Origin: Thermodesulfobium narugense DSM 14796
GTDB lineage: Bacteria > Thermodesulfobiota > Thermodesulfobiia > Thermodesulfobiales > Thermodesulfobiaceae
Direction: 5' to 3'
NCBI RefSeq assembly: GCF_000212395.1
Contig: NC_015499.1
Location: 523,501-587,500, forward strand
DNA length: 64,000 nucleotides
In this document: piece after piece, positions 1-7,850 of the stretch
How the letters are laid out: each line of letters begins with the position of its first letter
Position numbering within the stretch: position 1 is the first letter of the stretch
Notes under the pieces: model-generated
Told to the model about the DNA's origin: nothing
Database searches by the model: none
What the model saw: the letters and a program-made list of their open reading frames with translations, nothing else
Translations under genes and position numbers: made by a program

Positions 1-122
1 ATTTGACCAGTGGTTTAGCTGTAATGATTTTAAGCGTTGATTCTGAGGTAAACGATGATGTGCTTAGGGAATTAATAAGCGGAGGGGATATTGAAGAACT
101 TAGGTCAATTTTCCTTTCATGA
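1..122 (+). CDS. serA: C-terminal end of D-3-phosphoglycerate dehydrogenase (partial)
   Basis: Only the last 39 codons are present, read in the frame starting at base 3 and ending at TGA 120-122. The segment (ending in ELRSIFLS) looks like the tail of the C-terminal ACT domain of SerA: hydrophobic strand with VMILSVD, then a short helix EVNDDVLRELIS. SerA makes 3-phosphohydroxypyruvate, the first step of serine synthesis. The next gene overlaps the stop by 4 bp (ATGA), so the two are translationally coupled. Assignment rests on a short tail; another ACT-domain protein cannot be excluded. Confidence 0.55.
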   Translation, partial: LTSGLAVMILSVDSEVNDDVLRELISGGDIEELRSIFLS

Positions 123-748
123 AAATATATTTAATTAGACACGGCGAGACAAAATGGAATAAGGAAAGTAGATATCAAGGAGTAAAAGACATACCCCTTT
201 CTGAAAAAGGTATAGAACAAGTAAAAAAGCTTGGGATGTATTTTTCTAATTTGCCTTTAGATATAATAGTTTCCTCTCCGTTAAGCAGGACAAAAGAAAC
301 GGCGGATTCTATTGTTGAATTTTATCCAAAGAAATTAAAGGTTTTTTATGATGATAGATTTTTAGAGATATCACATGGTTTATGGGAAGGGAAAGTTGTA
401 GCTGAAGTAAAAGAAGAGTTTAAAGAAATTTATAATTTTTGGAAATTAAAGCCTTATGAGGCAAAAATGCCTGAAGGCGAAGGTTTACACGATGTGTCCT
501 TGAGAGCTACCAGTGCTTTCAGGGAATGGGTAAATAAATATAGAGAAAGAGATATAGCTTTTGTTACGCATGACGTAGTAATAAGAGTTATTTTGATGGA
601 CATATTTTCTCTCCCTTATGATTTCTTTTGGAAATTCAAACTCGCAAATGCTGGCATAAACGTTCTTGAATACGATGGAGAATTTAAATTATTGTCGATA
701 AACCTTATCTGTCATTTAAATGAATTTAGCGCAGAGGGCGTGATTTAA
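119..748 (+). CDS. Histidine phosphatase family protein, candidate phosphoserine phosphatase
   Basis: 209-residue phosphoglycerate-mutase-like (histidine phosphatase) enzyme. The phosphate-accepting motif LIRHGET lies at residues 5-11, with the second-half catalytic His in FVTHDVV near residue 150. Length matches cofactor-dependent PGM-like phosphatases (CobC, PhoE, PspA). Its ATG overlaps the stop of the serA-like gene by 4 bp. Metal-independent phosphoserine phosphatases of this fold are known from Hydrogenobacter, so the serA neighbour makes that role the best guess. A broad-specificity phosphatase or alpha-ribazole phosphatase is the alternative. Confidence 0.7.
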   Translation: MKIYLIRHGETKWNKESRYQGVKDIPLSEKGIEQVKKLGMYFSNLPLDIIVSSPLSRTKETADSIVEFYPKKLKVFYDDRFLEISHGLWEGKVVAEVKEEFKEIYNFWKLKPYEAKMPEGEGLHDVSLRATSAFREWVNKYRERDIAFVTHDVVIRVILMDIFSLPYDFFWKFKLANAGINVLEYDGEFKLLSINLICHLNEFSAEGVI

Positions 749-775
749 TTAAGACTTCACAGAAATTTACTACTT

Positions 776-1432
776 TTGGGTGAAGATTGTATTGAGAAGA
801 TAAGAAAATCAAGAATTGTAATCTGTGGTCTTGGAGGGGTTGGGGGGTTTGTGTTAGAAGCTCTTGCAAGATTGGGTGTTGGAAGCTTCTTTCTGGTTGA
901 TGATGATAGGTTTGAGATAACAAATCTAAACAGGCAAATTTTGTCGAACTTTAACAATATTGGTAAATTAAAGGTTGAAGAAGCAATTGATAGATTGAAA
1001 CTAATAAGCGACTGTGACGTTCTTGTTTCGAAGAATAAAGTTCAAGATGCTATCCTTGAGATTGAAAAATTTGAACCAAATGTAATCATTGATGCTATAG
1101 ATGACTTAGAAGCAAAAATACTATTAATCGGACATTTTTATAAAAAGTCTAACATTGTGGTTAGTGCAGGAGCGGGAAACAGAATAGATCCCACAATGGT
1201 AACCTATGCAGATCTCTCAAAAACTTCAAATTGTTCTATTGCTAGAATCCTTAGGAAGAGGCTTAAGAGTTTTGGAATTGTTTCTGGAATAGACGTTGTC
1301 TTTTCTAAAGAAACCCCAAAAAAAGAATTTAATAATTCGAATATTGTTTCAAGCGCAGTTTTTGTGCCTATGGCTTTTGGCGCTTTGATCTCTTATCTAA
1401 CTTATAGACTTATTTGCAATAGTATAGATTAA
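776..1432 (+). CDS. ThiF/MoeB-superfamily E1-like protein, TcdA-type (tRNA threonylcarbamoyladenosine dehydratase)
   Basis: 218 residues from TTG 776. Carries the Rossmann ATP-binding motif GLGGVGG near residues 18-24, the DxxDVxxxNLNRQ-type stretch (DDDRFEITNLNRQ), and the C-terminal block SSAVFVPMAFGALI that matches TcdA/YgdL proteins, which cyclise the t6A base at tRNA position 37 in an ATP-dependent reaction. No E1 catalytic or zinc-finger extension is seen. The start is uncertain: family-like residues (RLHRNLLLLGEDCIEK) continue upstream to base 749, directly after the previous stop, and that stretch has no ATG/GTG/TTG. TTG 776 has no good ribosome site. Confidence 0.75.
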   Translation: MGEDCIEKIRKSRIVICGLGGVGGFVLEALARLGVGSFFLVDDDRFEITNLNRQILSNFNNIGKLKVEEAIDRLKLISDCDVLVSKNKVQDAILEIEKFEPNVIIDAIDDLEAKILLIGHFYKKSNIVVSAGAGNRIDPTMVTYADLSKTSNCSIARILRKRLKSFGIVSGIDVVFSKETPKKEFNNSNIVSSAVFVPMAFGALISYLTYRLICNSID

Positions 1433-1450
1433 ACTATTTTTTTTATAATG

Positions 1451-1459
1451 TGATATAAT
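1451..1459 (+). promoter_or_regulatory. Extended -10 promoter element for the SAM decarboxylase gene
   Basis: TGATATAAT has a perfect TATAAT (1454-1459) with an upstream TG, about 33 bp before the start codon. No clear -35 box is seen. The same nine bases occur before rimP at 62467. Confidence 0.5.
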
Positions 1460-1492
1460 CACTTCTTGTGATTTGATTTAGGAGGTAAAGAA

Positions 1493-1897
1493 TTGGAAGC
1501 AATAGGAATGCATTACATTGTTGAAGCTTCTGGATGTGACCCTGCTATTATAGGGGATCCAGTAAGAGCAAGAGAAATTTTTTTGGCGGCTGCTAAGGTT
1601 GCGAATATGGACGTAAAGGCTGTTCATTTTTACAAGTTCTTTCCGTCAGGGACCAGTGGTGTTGTAGTAGTATCCGAGTCACATATTTCGGTACATACCT
1701 GGCCTGAAAATGGTTATGCGGCACTAGATGTATATACTTGTGGTGAGAAAGCGCAACCTGAAAAAGCTGTTGAATTTATTTTGCAGGCTTTTCGAGTTAG
1801 ACATGCTCACATTACAGAAGTTCAACGAGGCGTAAAGGATGAGGATACCTATACGCATACCACAATGACGTGGGAGGAAGATTATTCGGAAGATTAG
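1493..1897 (+). CDS. speH: S-adenosylmethionine decarboxylase proenzyme (pyruvoyl-dependent)
   Basis: 134-residue class 1B AdoMet decarboxylase, which supplies decarboxylated SAM for spermidine synthesis. The proenzyme cleaves itself within SESHISVHTWPE between Glu62 and Ser63, and Ser63 becomes the pyruvoyl group. His68 and Cys83 (DVYTCGE) sit at the same positions as the processing and catalytic residues of the Thermotoga maritima enzyme. Start is TTG preceded by a strong AGGAGGT about 7 bp away. It has its own promoter and is followed by a terminator, so it is probably monocistronic. No spermidine synthase is in the window. Confidence 0.93.
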   Translation: MEAIGMHYIVEASGCDPAIIGDPVRAREIFLAAAKVANMDVKAVHFYKFFPSGTSGVVVVSESHISVHTWPENGYAALDVYTCGEKAQPEKAVEFILQAFRVRHAHITEVQRGVKDEDTYTHTTMTWEEDYSED

Positions 1898-1925
1898 TTT
1901 TATTAATTTAATATCTAGTTGCTTT

Positions 1926-1950
1926 CAAAGAGTAATACTCTTTGATTTTT
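1926..1950. terminator. Intrinsic terminator between convergent genes
   Basis: CAAAGAG (1926-1932) pairs with CTCTTTG (1938-1944), followed by ATTTTTT. On the minus strand the hairpin is followed by only a short A/T tract. It probably ends the SAM decarboxylase transcript. Confidence 0.6.
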
Positions 1951-1954
1951 TGAT

Positions 1955-3508
1955 TTATATATTTTTTTCAGAAAAATCAAAGAGAAGGTATTCTTTTACT
2001 AATTCATCACAAAGAATATCTAAATCTTTTACATTACCTATTTTTTCATATGTAACGCCTTTGGATACATTCCATGGCTTATATTCTAATAGTTGCCTTT
2101 TGTAAATTGCTAGATCAGCATCGCTTGATGTGTTTCTCTTTAAAGCTCTTTTAGTTAACCTTTCTTTAACTACCTCAAAATCGGCTTCTCTTTCAATTAA
2201 AATCAAATCGACTTCTAAGTTTTCTTGTAAATCTAAGATCATTTTGCGATAGGTATCTGAATTAAAGGTGGCGTCAATAATTACAGATCTATTTGACTTA
2301 ATTTCTTCACTTGTCAGATCAAATATTTTATTATAGACTTTTTCTGTAAATTCTGGGGAATAAATCCCCTGATTATAATCAGCTTTTGCGCTTTCGTGTT
2401 TCGGGATTCCTGCTAAATCCTTTCTTATCTCATCTGAAGAGAGTCTCTTAATATTTGCTTTAGCGCTTAACCTTTTAGCAAGTGCGCTCTTTCCAGTACC
2501 AGAAAGGCCACAAATAACGAATATTGTTGGCAAAGCGCTATCAAAATATTTTGCAGAAAGTCTAAAATATCTTCTAATTGTTCTTTCAAGGCCTTTATTT
2601 GTCTGTTCGCTTAAAAAAGAGAACGATAGAACTTTCCCCCTTACATAAGCAAGGTAGGATTTAAAAAAGTTTAAGTAGGAAGTTATGTTTTTATTACTTA
2701 GTTTCTGATAAGAATTTATGTATGCTAATGAGAGATCGCTTTTGTTGTTAAAGTCTAGGTCCATTGAAAGAAATGAAATTTCAGAAGCGACGTCCTGAAT
2801 TCTAAATCTTTCATTAAACTCGATGCAGTCGAATATATATATGTCATCTGGCATGATAGAAATATTTTTCGAATGTAGGTCCCCATGTCCATCAACAAAC
2901 AAATCGTTTTCCATTCTTTTTAAAAAATCAGATTTATGAGAATCAAAAAAATAAAGCGAATTATCTTTTATTAGATTAAAATTGTGTTTTGAAATTAACC
3001 AGTTTACAATGTTTTCAGTCTGTCTAAAGTTTTCTTCTAAATTGTATCTAATAGAGTTCACAAATTGAGTATCCTTAATCTTATTGGCTATTGAGTGAAA
3101 ATATACGACTTTTTCGGCAACTCTTTTAATATCTTCTACTGATACCCTATCCTTAATTAACAAATTTGACATTAGAGAATCTTGAGGTAGTTCCACCATT
3201 TTAATGCAGTATTCAACTGTGTTTTCAGTTGAATTTAGAATATAGGAGTTATTTATTAAACTGATGGGTAAAATTCCCAAATACAAACTTGGGCTTATTC
3301 TTGAGTTTAATATGATTTCTTGTTCACAAAATCTTTTTCTATTCTCAAGAGTAGAAAAATCTAAAAAACCAAAGTTGACAGGTTTTTTTATTTTATAAGC
3401 ATATTTTCCAGTCAAAAAAACGCAGGATATATGAGTTTCAATAAGTTTTACATCTGCTTCGTGTGGGTAGAAAGAAGGGTTTAGCATTGCTTTAATTAAA
3501 TTTTCCAT
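1955..3508 (-). CDS. Aminoglycoside-phosphotransferase-like / P-loop kinase fusion protein
   Basis: 517 residues from the ATG at 3508, chosen because GGAGGA sits just upstream; an in-frame ATG at 3526 would add 6 residues. The N-terminal half resembles the protein-kinase-like phosphotransferase fold: VDGHGDLHSKNI corresponds to the catalytic loop and IYIFDCIEFN to the metal-binding Asp region. The C-terminal 180 residues form a separate P-loop kinase with Walker A GLSGTGKS and a DAT motif (VIIDATFNS). This two-domain layout matches the conserved COG2187 plus COG0645 fusion, whose substrate is unknown. It is convergent with SAM decarboxylase and divergent from the DUF815 gene. Confidence 0.75.
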   Translation of the reverse strand: MENLIKAMLNPSFYPHEADVKLIETHISCVFLTGKYAYKIKKPVNFGFLDFSTLENRKRFCEQEIILNSRISPSLYLGILPISLINNSYILNSTENTVEYCIKMVELPQDSLMSNLLIKDRVSVEDIKRVAEKVVYFHSIANKIKDTQFVNSIRYNLEENFRQTENIVNWLISKHNFNLIKDNSLYFFDSHKSDFLKRMENDLFVDGHGDLHSKNISIMPDDIYIFDCIEFNERFRIQDVASEISFLSMDLDFNNKSDLSLAYINSYQKLSNKNITSYLNFFKSYLAYVRGKVLSFSFLSEQTNKGLERTIRRYFRLSAKYFDSALPTIFVICGLSGTGKSALAKRLSAKANIKRLSSDEIRKDLAGIPKHESAKADYNQGIYSPEFTEKVYNKIFDLTSEEIKSNRSVIIDATFNSDTYRKMILDLQENLEVDLILIEREADFEVVKERLTKRALKRNTSSDADLAIYKRQLLEYKPWNVSKGVTYEKIGNVKDLDILCDELVKEYLLFDFSEKNI

Positions 3509-3630
3509 ATTTCCTCCATAGTGCATTTTTTATAGTTTATAATATTTTTGTAAAAATTAAGTCTTAACTTTAAATTAACATCTTATATTATAAGTTATAT
3601 ACTTTAAAATAAAAAATTACTTTAGTTTTT

Positions 3631-3657
3631 AAAACCTAACAAATAGTTGGGTTTTTT
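3631..3657 (+). terminator. Terminator-like hairpin in the leader of the DUF815 gene
   Basis: AACCTAAC (3633-3640), a 5-base loop AAATA, then GTTGGGTT (3646-3653) running into a T tract. It lies only about 20 bp before the next start codon and downstream of where a promoter in the divergent 150 bp gap should be, so it could attenuate that gene. Weak stem with one G-T pair. Confidence 0.4.
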
Positions 3658-3677
3658 ATTAAATTAGGAGGTTTTTT

Positions 3678-4475
3678 ATGTCATTTAAAGAAGATTTAAA
3701 GGAAATAGCTGCTTTTAGATTCAAGGACGAGAAATTGATGCCTATACACAACGTGAGTTTTTATGACTTAAATAAATTTTTGGGTATTGATGAACAAATT
3801 AAAACTTTGTTAAAAAATACTTTTAAATTTGTAAAAAGATTGCCTGCTAGCGATGTTTTGCTTTGGGGAGAGAGAGGAACTGGCAAATCAAGTTTGGTTA
3901 AAGCCATGCTTGGCAAATTTTTTTCCGATGGTTTAAGAATTATTCAAATTTATAAATCTCAGATAAACGATTTGTCAAATCTTTATGGGTTGCTAAGAGA
4001 TGAAGACTATCGCTTTATACTCTTTTTCGATGATCTTTCGTTTTCTATAGGTGAGGATTCATGGATGGTTTTAAAGGCATTGCTTGATGGGGATATTGAA
4101 GAAAGACCTTCTAATATTTTGGTTTATGCTACGTCAAACAGAAGACATCTGACAAAAGAAGAAGATACAAATGAGAAATTTGCAAACGATGCTTATAGGG
4201 AGACTATTTCTCTTGTAGAAAGATTCGGGATTAGACTTTCTTTTTCTCCTTTTAGCAAAGAACAATATTTAAACATCGTTAAAAATTATGTAAATCTTAG
4301 GGGTTTAGAGATTGATGAAGAAATATTAAGCCAAAGGGCACTTGAGTGGGTTCAAATGGGTGGGAGCTTTACAGGACGATCTGCCTTTCAGTTTGTAGAG
4401 TATTTATATGGCGAGGAAATGTTGAAAAAATTAAACTTTGAGTATATAATTAATGATAAATATATAAATAGTTAG
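3678..4475 (+). CDS. DUF815-family AAA ATPase
   Basis: 265 residues. Walker A GERGTGKSS near residues 66-74 and Walker B ILFFDDLSF near 115-123, followed by an ATSNRRHL sensor-1 region and a C-terminal lid. This is the layout of the DUF815 (COG2607) ATPases, whose target is not established. Start ATG follows a strong AGGAGG. The gene is divergent from the kinase fusion and 10 bp before the FmdB gene, so those two are probably co-transcribed. Confidence 0.8.
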   Translation: MSFKEDLKEIAAFRFKDEKLMPIHNVSFYDLNKFLGIDEQIKTLLKNTFKFVKRLPASDVLLWGERGTGKSSLVKAMLGKFFSDGLRIIQIYKSQINDLSNLYGLLRDEDYRFILFFDDLSFSIGEDSWMVLKALLDGDIEERPSNILVYATSNRRHLTKEEDTNEKFANDAYRETISLVERFGIRLSFSPFSKEQYLNIVKNYVNLRGLEIDEEILSQRALEWVQMGGSFTGRSAFQFVEYLYGEEMLKKLNFEYIINDKYINS

Positions 4476-4485
4476 GGGTGTTTAA

Positions 4486-4686
4486 ATGCCGATATTTGAG
4501 TATTTTTGTAAGGATTGTGGTGCGGACTTCGACATATACCTGCCATCCTCTGCTGATGGAAGAAAAGTAGTATGTCCAAACTGCAATTCAGAAAACGTTA
4601 GAAAGGTTTATAGGGTTAATCACTGGTCTAATACGAGCAGCTCCGATGATGGATCTGACTCAGGGAGCTGCTTTAGCGGTGGTTGA
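4486..4686 (+). CDS. FmdB-family zinc-ribbon protein
   Basis: 66 residues. It opens with the family signature MPIFEYFC and has two CxxC knuckles, C8-KD-C11 and C32-PN-C35, that would bind one zinc. The tail is Ser/Gly/Asp rich and ends CFSGG, as in many FmdB-like regulators. Function is unproven in this family; a regulatory or small adaptor role is usually assumed. Start ATG with AGGGG about 8 bp upstream. A double hairpin terminator follows. Confidence 0.85.
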   Translation: MPIFEYFCKDCGADFDIYLPSSADGRKVVCPNCNSENVRKVYRVNHWSNTSSSDDGSDSGSCFSGG

Positions 4687-4700
4687 GGATTTTAACTAAA

Positions 4701-4748
4701 GGCTCAGTTTGAGCCTCAAAAAAAGCCTGCAAGTAGCAGGCTTTTTTT
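4701..4748 (+). terminator. Two-hairpin intrinsic terminator
   Basis: First hairpin GGCTCA-GTT-TGAGCC (4701-4715), then a second with AGCCTGC (4724-4730), loop AAGTA and GCAGGCT (4736-4742) followed by TTTTTT. The flanking A and T tracts make it possibly bidirectional. Confidence 0.85.
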
Positions 4749-4801
4749 ATTAAATTAAAAAGTAATATAATAAATAAAATATTGTTTAGGGGGTAAGTTT
4801 G

Positions 4802-5851
4802 ATGGACGTTTTTTCTCCATTTAAGATTAAAAGTTTAAACTTTAGGAATCGTTTTATAAGATCTGCTACACACGATTGGATGGGCAATGAAGACGGTTCA
4901 ATATCGGAAAGACAATTGAACATGTTTAAAGAACTTGCAAAAGGAGAGGTTGGGTTAATAGTTTCTGGTCATTCTTGTGTTGAATTTCCCCGTGGAAGAG
5001 CTGGGTTAAAGCAAAATAGAATAGACGATGATAGATTTATTGAGGGATATAAAAAGTTGGCTGATGTAATACACGAAAACAACTCACTTTTTGCAATTCA
5101 GATTTCGCATGCAGGTCTCCAGACGAATAAAGATTTTACAAATAATCTGGATCCAATTGATCACAATACTATGGATAAAGAGGATATCAATACTTTGGTT
5201 GAAGCCTTTACTAAAGCAGCCGTGAGAGTAAGACTTTCTGGAGCAGATGCAGTTTGTGTTCATATGGCTCATGGATATTTTTTGTGTAGGACGCTCTTTT
5301 CTGATTCAAATAAAAGAGAAGATGAATTTGGCAAAAGTATAGCAAACAGATCAAAAATTGCTCTTAAATTAATTGACTCTATTAGAAAGGCTCTTGGCGA
5401 GGATTACCCAATTTTTGTAAAACTAAATTCCACAGGGGGGACTGGAGAAGGAAACATAAGTACGGAAGAACTAGTAGGTGTTGCTACTCTTCTTGAGGAG
5501 CACGGAGTAGACTTGATTGAGATAAGCGGTGGAGCTGTTGGCTCAAAAGAAAACCCAATTGATAGGTTGAATATCTTAAAGATTGAAGATGAAGGGTATT
5601 TTTTGGAAAGAGCAAAAGTTGTAAGAAAAAATACTAATACTGCACTCAGTGTGGTAGGAGGCATTAGATCTCTTTCTTTGATGAACGAAATTATTGGAAA
5701 AGGCTTTGCTGACTTTATTTCCCTAAGTAGGCCATTCATCAGAGAGCCTGATTTGGTTATAAGGCTTAAAAGTGGACAAGAAAAGGTTTCGTGTATTTCT
5801 TGTAGCAAATGTAGGAATTTTGAGGGGATAAGATGTGTTTTTAACAAATAA
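4802..5851 (+). CDS. Old Yellow Enzyme family NADH:flavin oxidoreductase
   Basis: 349 residues; ATG 4802 is preferred over the TTG one codon upstream, with AGGGGG about 8 bp before. The FMN-binding TIM barrel is evident: FSPFKIKSLNFRNRFIRSAT at the N-terminus, AIQISHAG, and the active-site region DAVCVHMAHGYF where His replaces the usual second-motif residue set. The C-terminal VGGIRS and FISLSRPFIREPDL bind the flavin phosphate. It lacks the C-terminal FAD/NAD domains of dienoyl-CoA reductases and is a single-domain type, but ends with a cysteine-rich tail (CISCSKC, then C). Substrate unknown; it stands alone between a terminator and insertion sequences. Confidence 0.85.
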   Translation: MDVFSPFKIKSLNFRNRFIRSATHDWMGNEDGSISERQLNMFKELAKGEVGLIVSGHSCVEFPRGRAGLKQNRIDDDRFIEGYKKLADVIHENNSLFAIQISHAGLQTNKDFTNNLDPIDHNTMDKEDINTLVEAFTKAAVRVRLSGADAVCVHMAHGYFLCRTLFSDSNKREDEFGKSIANRSKIALKLIDSIRKALGEDYPIFVKLNSTGGTGEGNISTEELVGVATLLEEHGVDLIEISGGAVGSKENPIDRLNILKIEDEGYFLERAKVVRKNTNTALSVVGGIRSLSLMNEIIGKGFADFISLSRPFIREPDLVIRLKSGQEKVSCISCSKCRNFEGIRCVFNK

Positions 5852-5896
5852 AATTTTCAAAAAATATTAATTTTGTCCCCTTTTTTATGTATTGTT

Positions 5897-6116
5897 TATT
5901 TTGATTCTCTGCCCCCCTTTTTGTGAGCCAGACCGGCAGTGCCTTCTGTTTTTGTCCCCTTCTTTAAACGAATAATTTGACGTTTACTTAAGCCTAAAAC
6001 TTCAGCTGCCTGCCTATTAGTAATATTTCCTTCTATTGCTTGTTCAATTACAAAAACTTTGTGTGATTCTTTAACGCTCAAAAAACTCTCCCATCATAGT
6101 GACAAAATTAGCGTCC
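5897..6116 (-). pseudogene. Truncated IS1202-like element: right end plus first 61 codons of the transposase
   Basis: The reading frame 6081-5896 (TTG start, 61 residues, helix-turn-helix AAEVLGLSKRQIIRL) is a diverged copy of the N-terminus of the intact transposase at 12463-13827, followed by the same upstream end sequence (CCCATCATAGTGAC). Everything beyond codon 61 is missing. The terminal repeat is shortened: the intact element has two copies of the end repeat, here only one remains, as if deleted between repeats. In this copy the upstream ATG frame is closed, so TTG is the true transposase start in this family. Confidence 0.8.
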
Positions 6117-6132
6117 GTTAATAAAAGCAACT

Positions 6133-7565
6133 CGAATTACGTGTTGCCTCATTTAAAAACCTAAAGGAAGTTGTATTCGTTGCCTCACTTAAAATTCTAA
6201 ACATAACCATAACATATTTTATCTTTGTTTTTGCTAATTTTTTTAATAGAGTTTCTTACTTCTTCCTTTATGGATATATCTTCTAGTAATTTTTTTTGAA
6301 GTTTTACTATTTCTCTTTGAAGTTCAGCTGGATTTAATTTTGTATACTGTTCTATTAGCTTTTCTTTATCTATTTTTTCTACACCAGGATTTTCTAATAT
6401 TCTTTGATAAGGAGTTCTTGCTTTATCGTATTTTTTTGTAACTTTACTTCCAATTCTTTCTTTTGAGATTTGTTTCATTATAGGCTGAAAAAAGTTTATA
6501 TATAGCCTTAGGCTTTCATAAAGCCTTTTTAAAGTCATTAGCTCAACTTCTCTATCATATCTAAAATAACCAACATATTTTCTTACTACAGAGTAGTTTT
6601 TCTGTTCAACATAGCAGTTATCGTTTTTTCTATATTTTCTTGACCTTGTGAACGTTATATTATTTTCAACACAATAACGATGAAGTTGATGATTTATAAA
6701 CTCTGCTCCATTATCAGAATCAATTCCAAAGAGTTTAAAAGGCAAGCGTTTCTTTATTTCATCTATTGATTCAAAAACCCACCTTTGAGCTTTATTTCTT
6801 AAAGCATCTATTTCTATCCAACCGGTGCAAATGTCAACTGCAGTTAGAGTTTGGATAAATTCTCCTCTTAGATCTCCTCCTTCATGACCTACAAGGTCTA
6901 TTTCTAAATATCCAGGTATACTTTCGTCCCATTCTGAAAATGTCCTTATAGGGATCTGGCTTTTTAAGAAGGCTGCCTGGTTTTGTATATGTCTTTCCCT
7001 TTGGTTTATTCATTCTTTTGTATTCTGAAAGTATTCTGTCTATAGTAGATGCGCTTATCTTAAAGAGTTTTTCTTCTACATCCCTTTCAATTTGTATTTC
7101 TTTAAACTCTTTAAGTTTATATATTATTTCAGGAAGAACAGGTTTTAACCTTTTGCCACATGGACAATCTAAAACGTCCCATACCTTAATTAACGCCTTT
7201 TTTACATCATCATCATAATATTTGCTTTTCTTTTTCTTTTTCTTCATCGTTAAATCTACTTTTAAAACTCTGTTATTCATCCTTACTATCTTCTCATGAC
7301 TGCTTAAAAGAAAAGATGCATAACTACGATTGTATCCAGTCAAAGCTATTAGCTCATCTAAAATTATGTCCTTTTTGTTTCTTGCTTGCTTTTTTATATC
7401 TTTTTGCAATTTCACTCACCACTGCTTTTCTTCCTTCATCGTTAACCCCATTTCTAGCCTCCAGAGTTATAGTAACTACTATTCTAAGAGGCTTATTATT
7501 TTCATTTAGATTTTTTATTTGAGGCAACGATTGTATTTCGTTTAGATTTTTGATGAAGCAATTCG
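6133..7565 (-). mobile_element. Decayed insertion sequence with paired terminal repeats
   Basis: Bounded by inverted CGAATT (6133-6138 and 7560-7565). Inside each end lie related repeats containing TTGCCTCA and a following AAAA-CTAAA stretch, two at the left (near 6143 and 6179) and, reversed, two at the right (near 7520 and 7550, the outer one degenerate). It encodes one frameshifted transposase on the minus strand. It sits immediately beyond the IS1202-like fragment and its right end is 5 bp from the -35 box of the iron operon. Family not assigned. Confidence 0.7.
6197..7450 (-). pseudogene. DDE (rve integrase-core) transposase, broken by frameshifts
   Basis: Two main open segments, 7415-6882 and about 6960-6197, form one protein. 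The first has a helix-turn-helix region (LTGYNRSYASFLL). Reading the next frame after an A-run near 6960 gives EIDLVGHEGGDLRG, then GIDSDNGAEF, then VEQKNYSVVRKYVGYFRYD, which supply the D, D and E of an integrase core. Two further shifts seem to lie near 7380 and 7435, because family-like N-terminal residues (VSEIAKRYKKASKKQKG) are in another frame there. All breaks are in A-rich runs, so sequencing error is possible, but three in one gene favour decay. Confidence 0.75.
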
Positions 7566-7570
7566 TAGGA

Positions 7571-7599
7571 TTGACAGATGCTAAAAGTTTTAATATACT
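7571..7599 (+). promoter_or_regulatory. Promoter of the feo operon
   Basis: Consensus TTGACA (7571-7576), 17 bp spacer, TATACT (7594-7599). It begins just after the right end of the insertion sequence, so the promoter has escaped interruption but has lost its native upstream DNA. Confidence 0.7.
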
Positions 7600-7605
7600 T
7601 ATAAA

Positions 7606-7621
7606 GTTAGATAGCTCTAAC
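7606..7621 (+). promoter_or_regulatory. Candidate DtxR-type operator
   Basis: GTTAGA-TAGC-TCTAAC is a perfect 6-bp-arm inverted repeat overlapping the expected transcription start. The TTAG...CTAAC pattern resembles the DtxR/IdeR consensus (TTAGGTTAGCCTAACCTAA). A DtxR-family regulator is encoded second in this operon, so iron- or manganese-dependent autorepression is the likely reading. Confidence 0.55.
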
Positions 7622-7638
7622 TTAGGAGGTTTTAATGA

Positions 7639-7848
7639 ATGAAAGAATATATATTACATCTTTTATATAAAGATAAAGGACTTACATTTGATGAAATATT
7701 GAAAAAAACTAATTTACAGCGAGATGATTTATTACAGGCGATATTCAATCTTACTAATGAAAACAAAGTGCATTATATAGATCTAAGTTTAAGTAAGTGT
7801 TCAATTTGTAAGATTTGTAATAAAAATTTTTTTGTGAAAGGAGGTTAA
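7639..7848 (+). CDS. FeoC-like winged-helix protein
   Basis: 69 residues with a winged-helix-like N-terminus (GLTFDEILKKTNLQRDDLLQAI) and a C-terminal cysteine cluster C-SI-C-KI-C (residues about 54-60). FeoC-like proteins have this layout and bind an iron-sulfur cluster or metal to control FeoB stability or feo transcription. ATG 7639 is 8 bp after AGGAGGT; a nearer ATG at 7635 is in another frame and opens only a short reading frame. First gene of the iron operon, 2 bp before the DtxR-like gene. Confidence 0.65.
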   Translation: MKEYILHLLYKDKGLTFDEILKKTNLQRDDLLQAIFNLTNENKVHYIDLSLSKCSICKICNKNFFVKGG

Positions 7849-7850
7849 AA

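Noticed and set aside
5404-5847. Long antisense open frame inside the Old Yellow Enzyme gene
   Set aside because: No ribosome site or recognisable domain; the sense protein is clear.
6955-6965. Programmed -1 frameshift site (AAAAAG) in the transposase
   Set aside because: The downstream frame needs +1, and a -1 slip meets a stop within a few codons. Two more breaks lie upstream, so it is read as a pseudogene.
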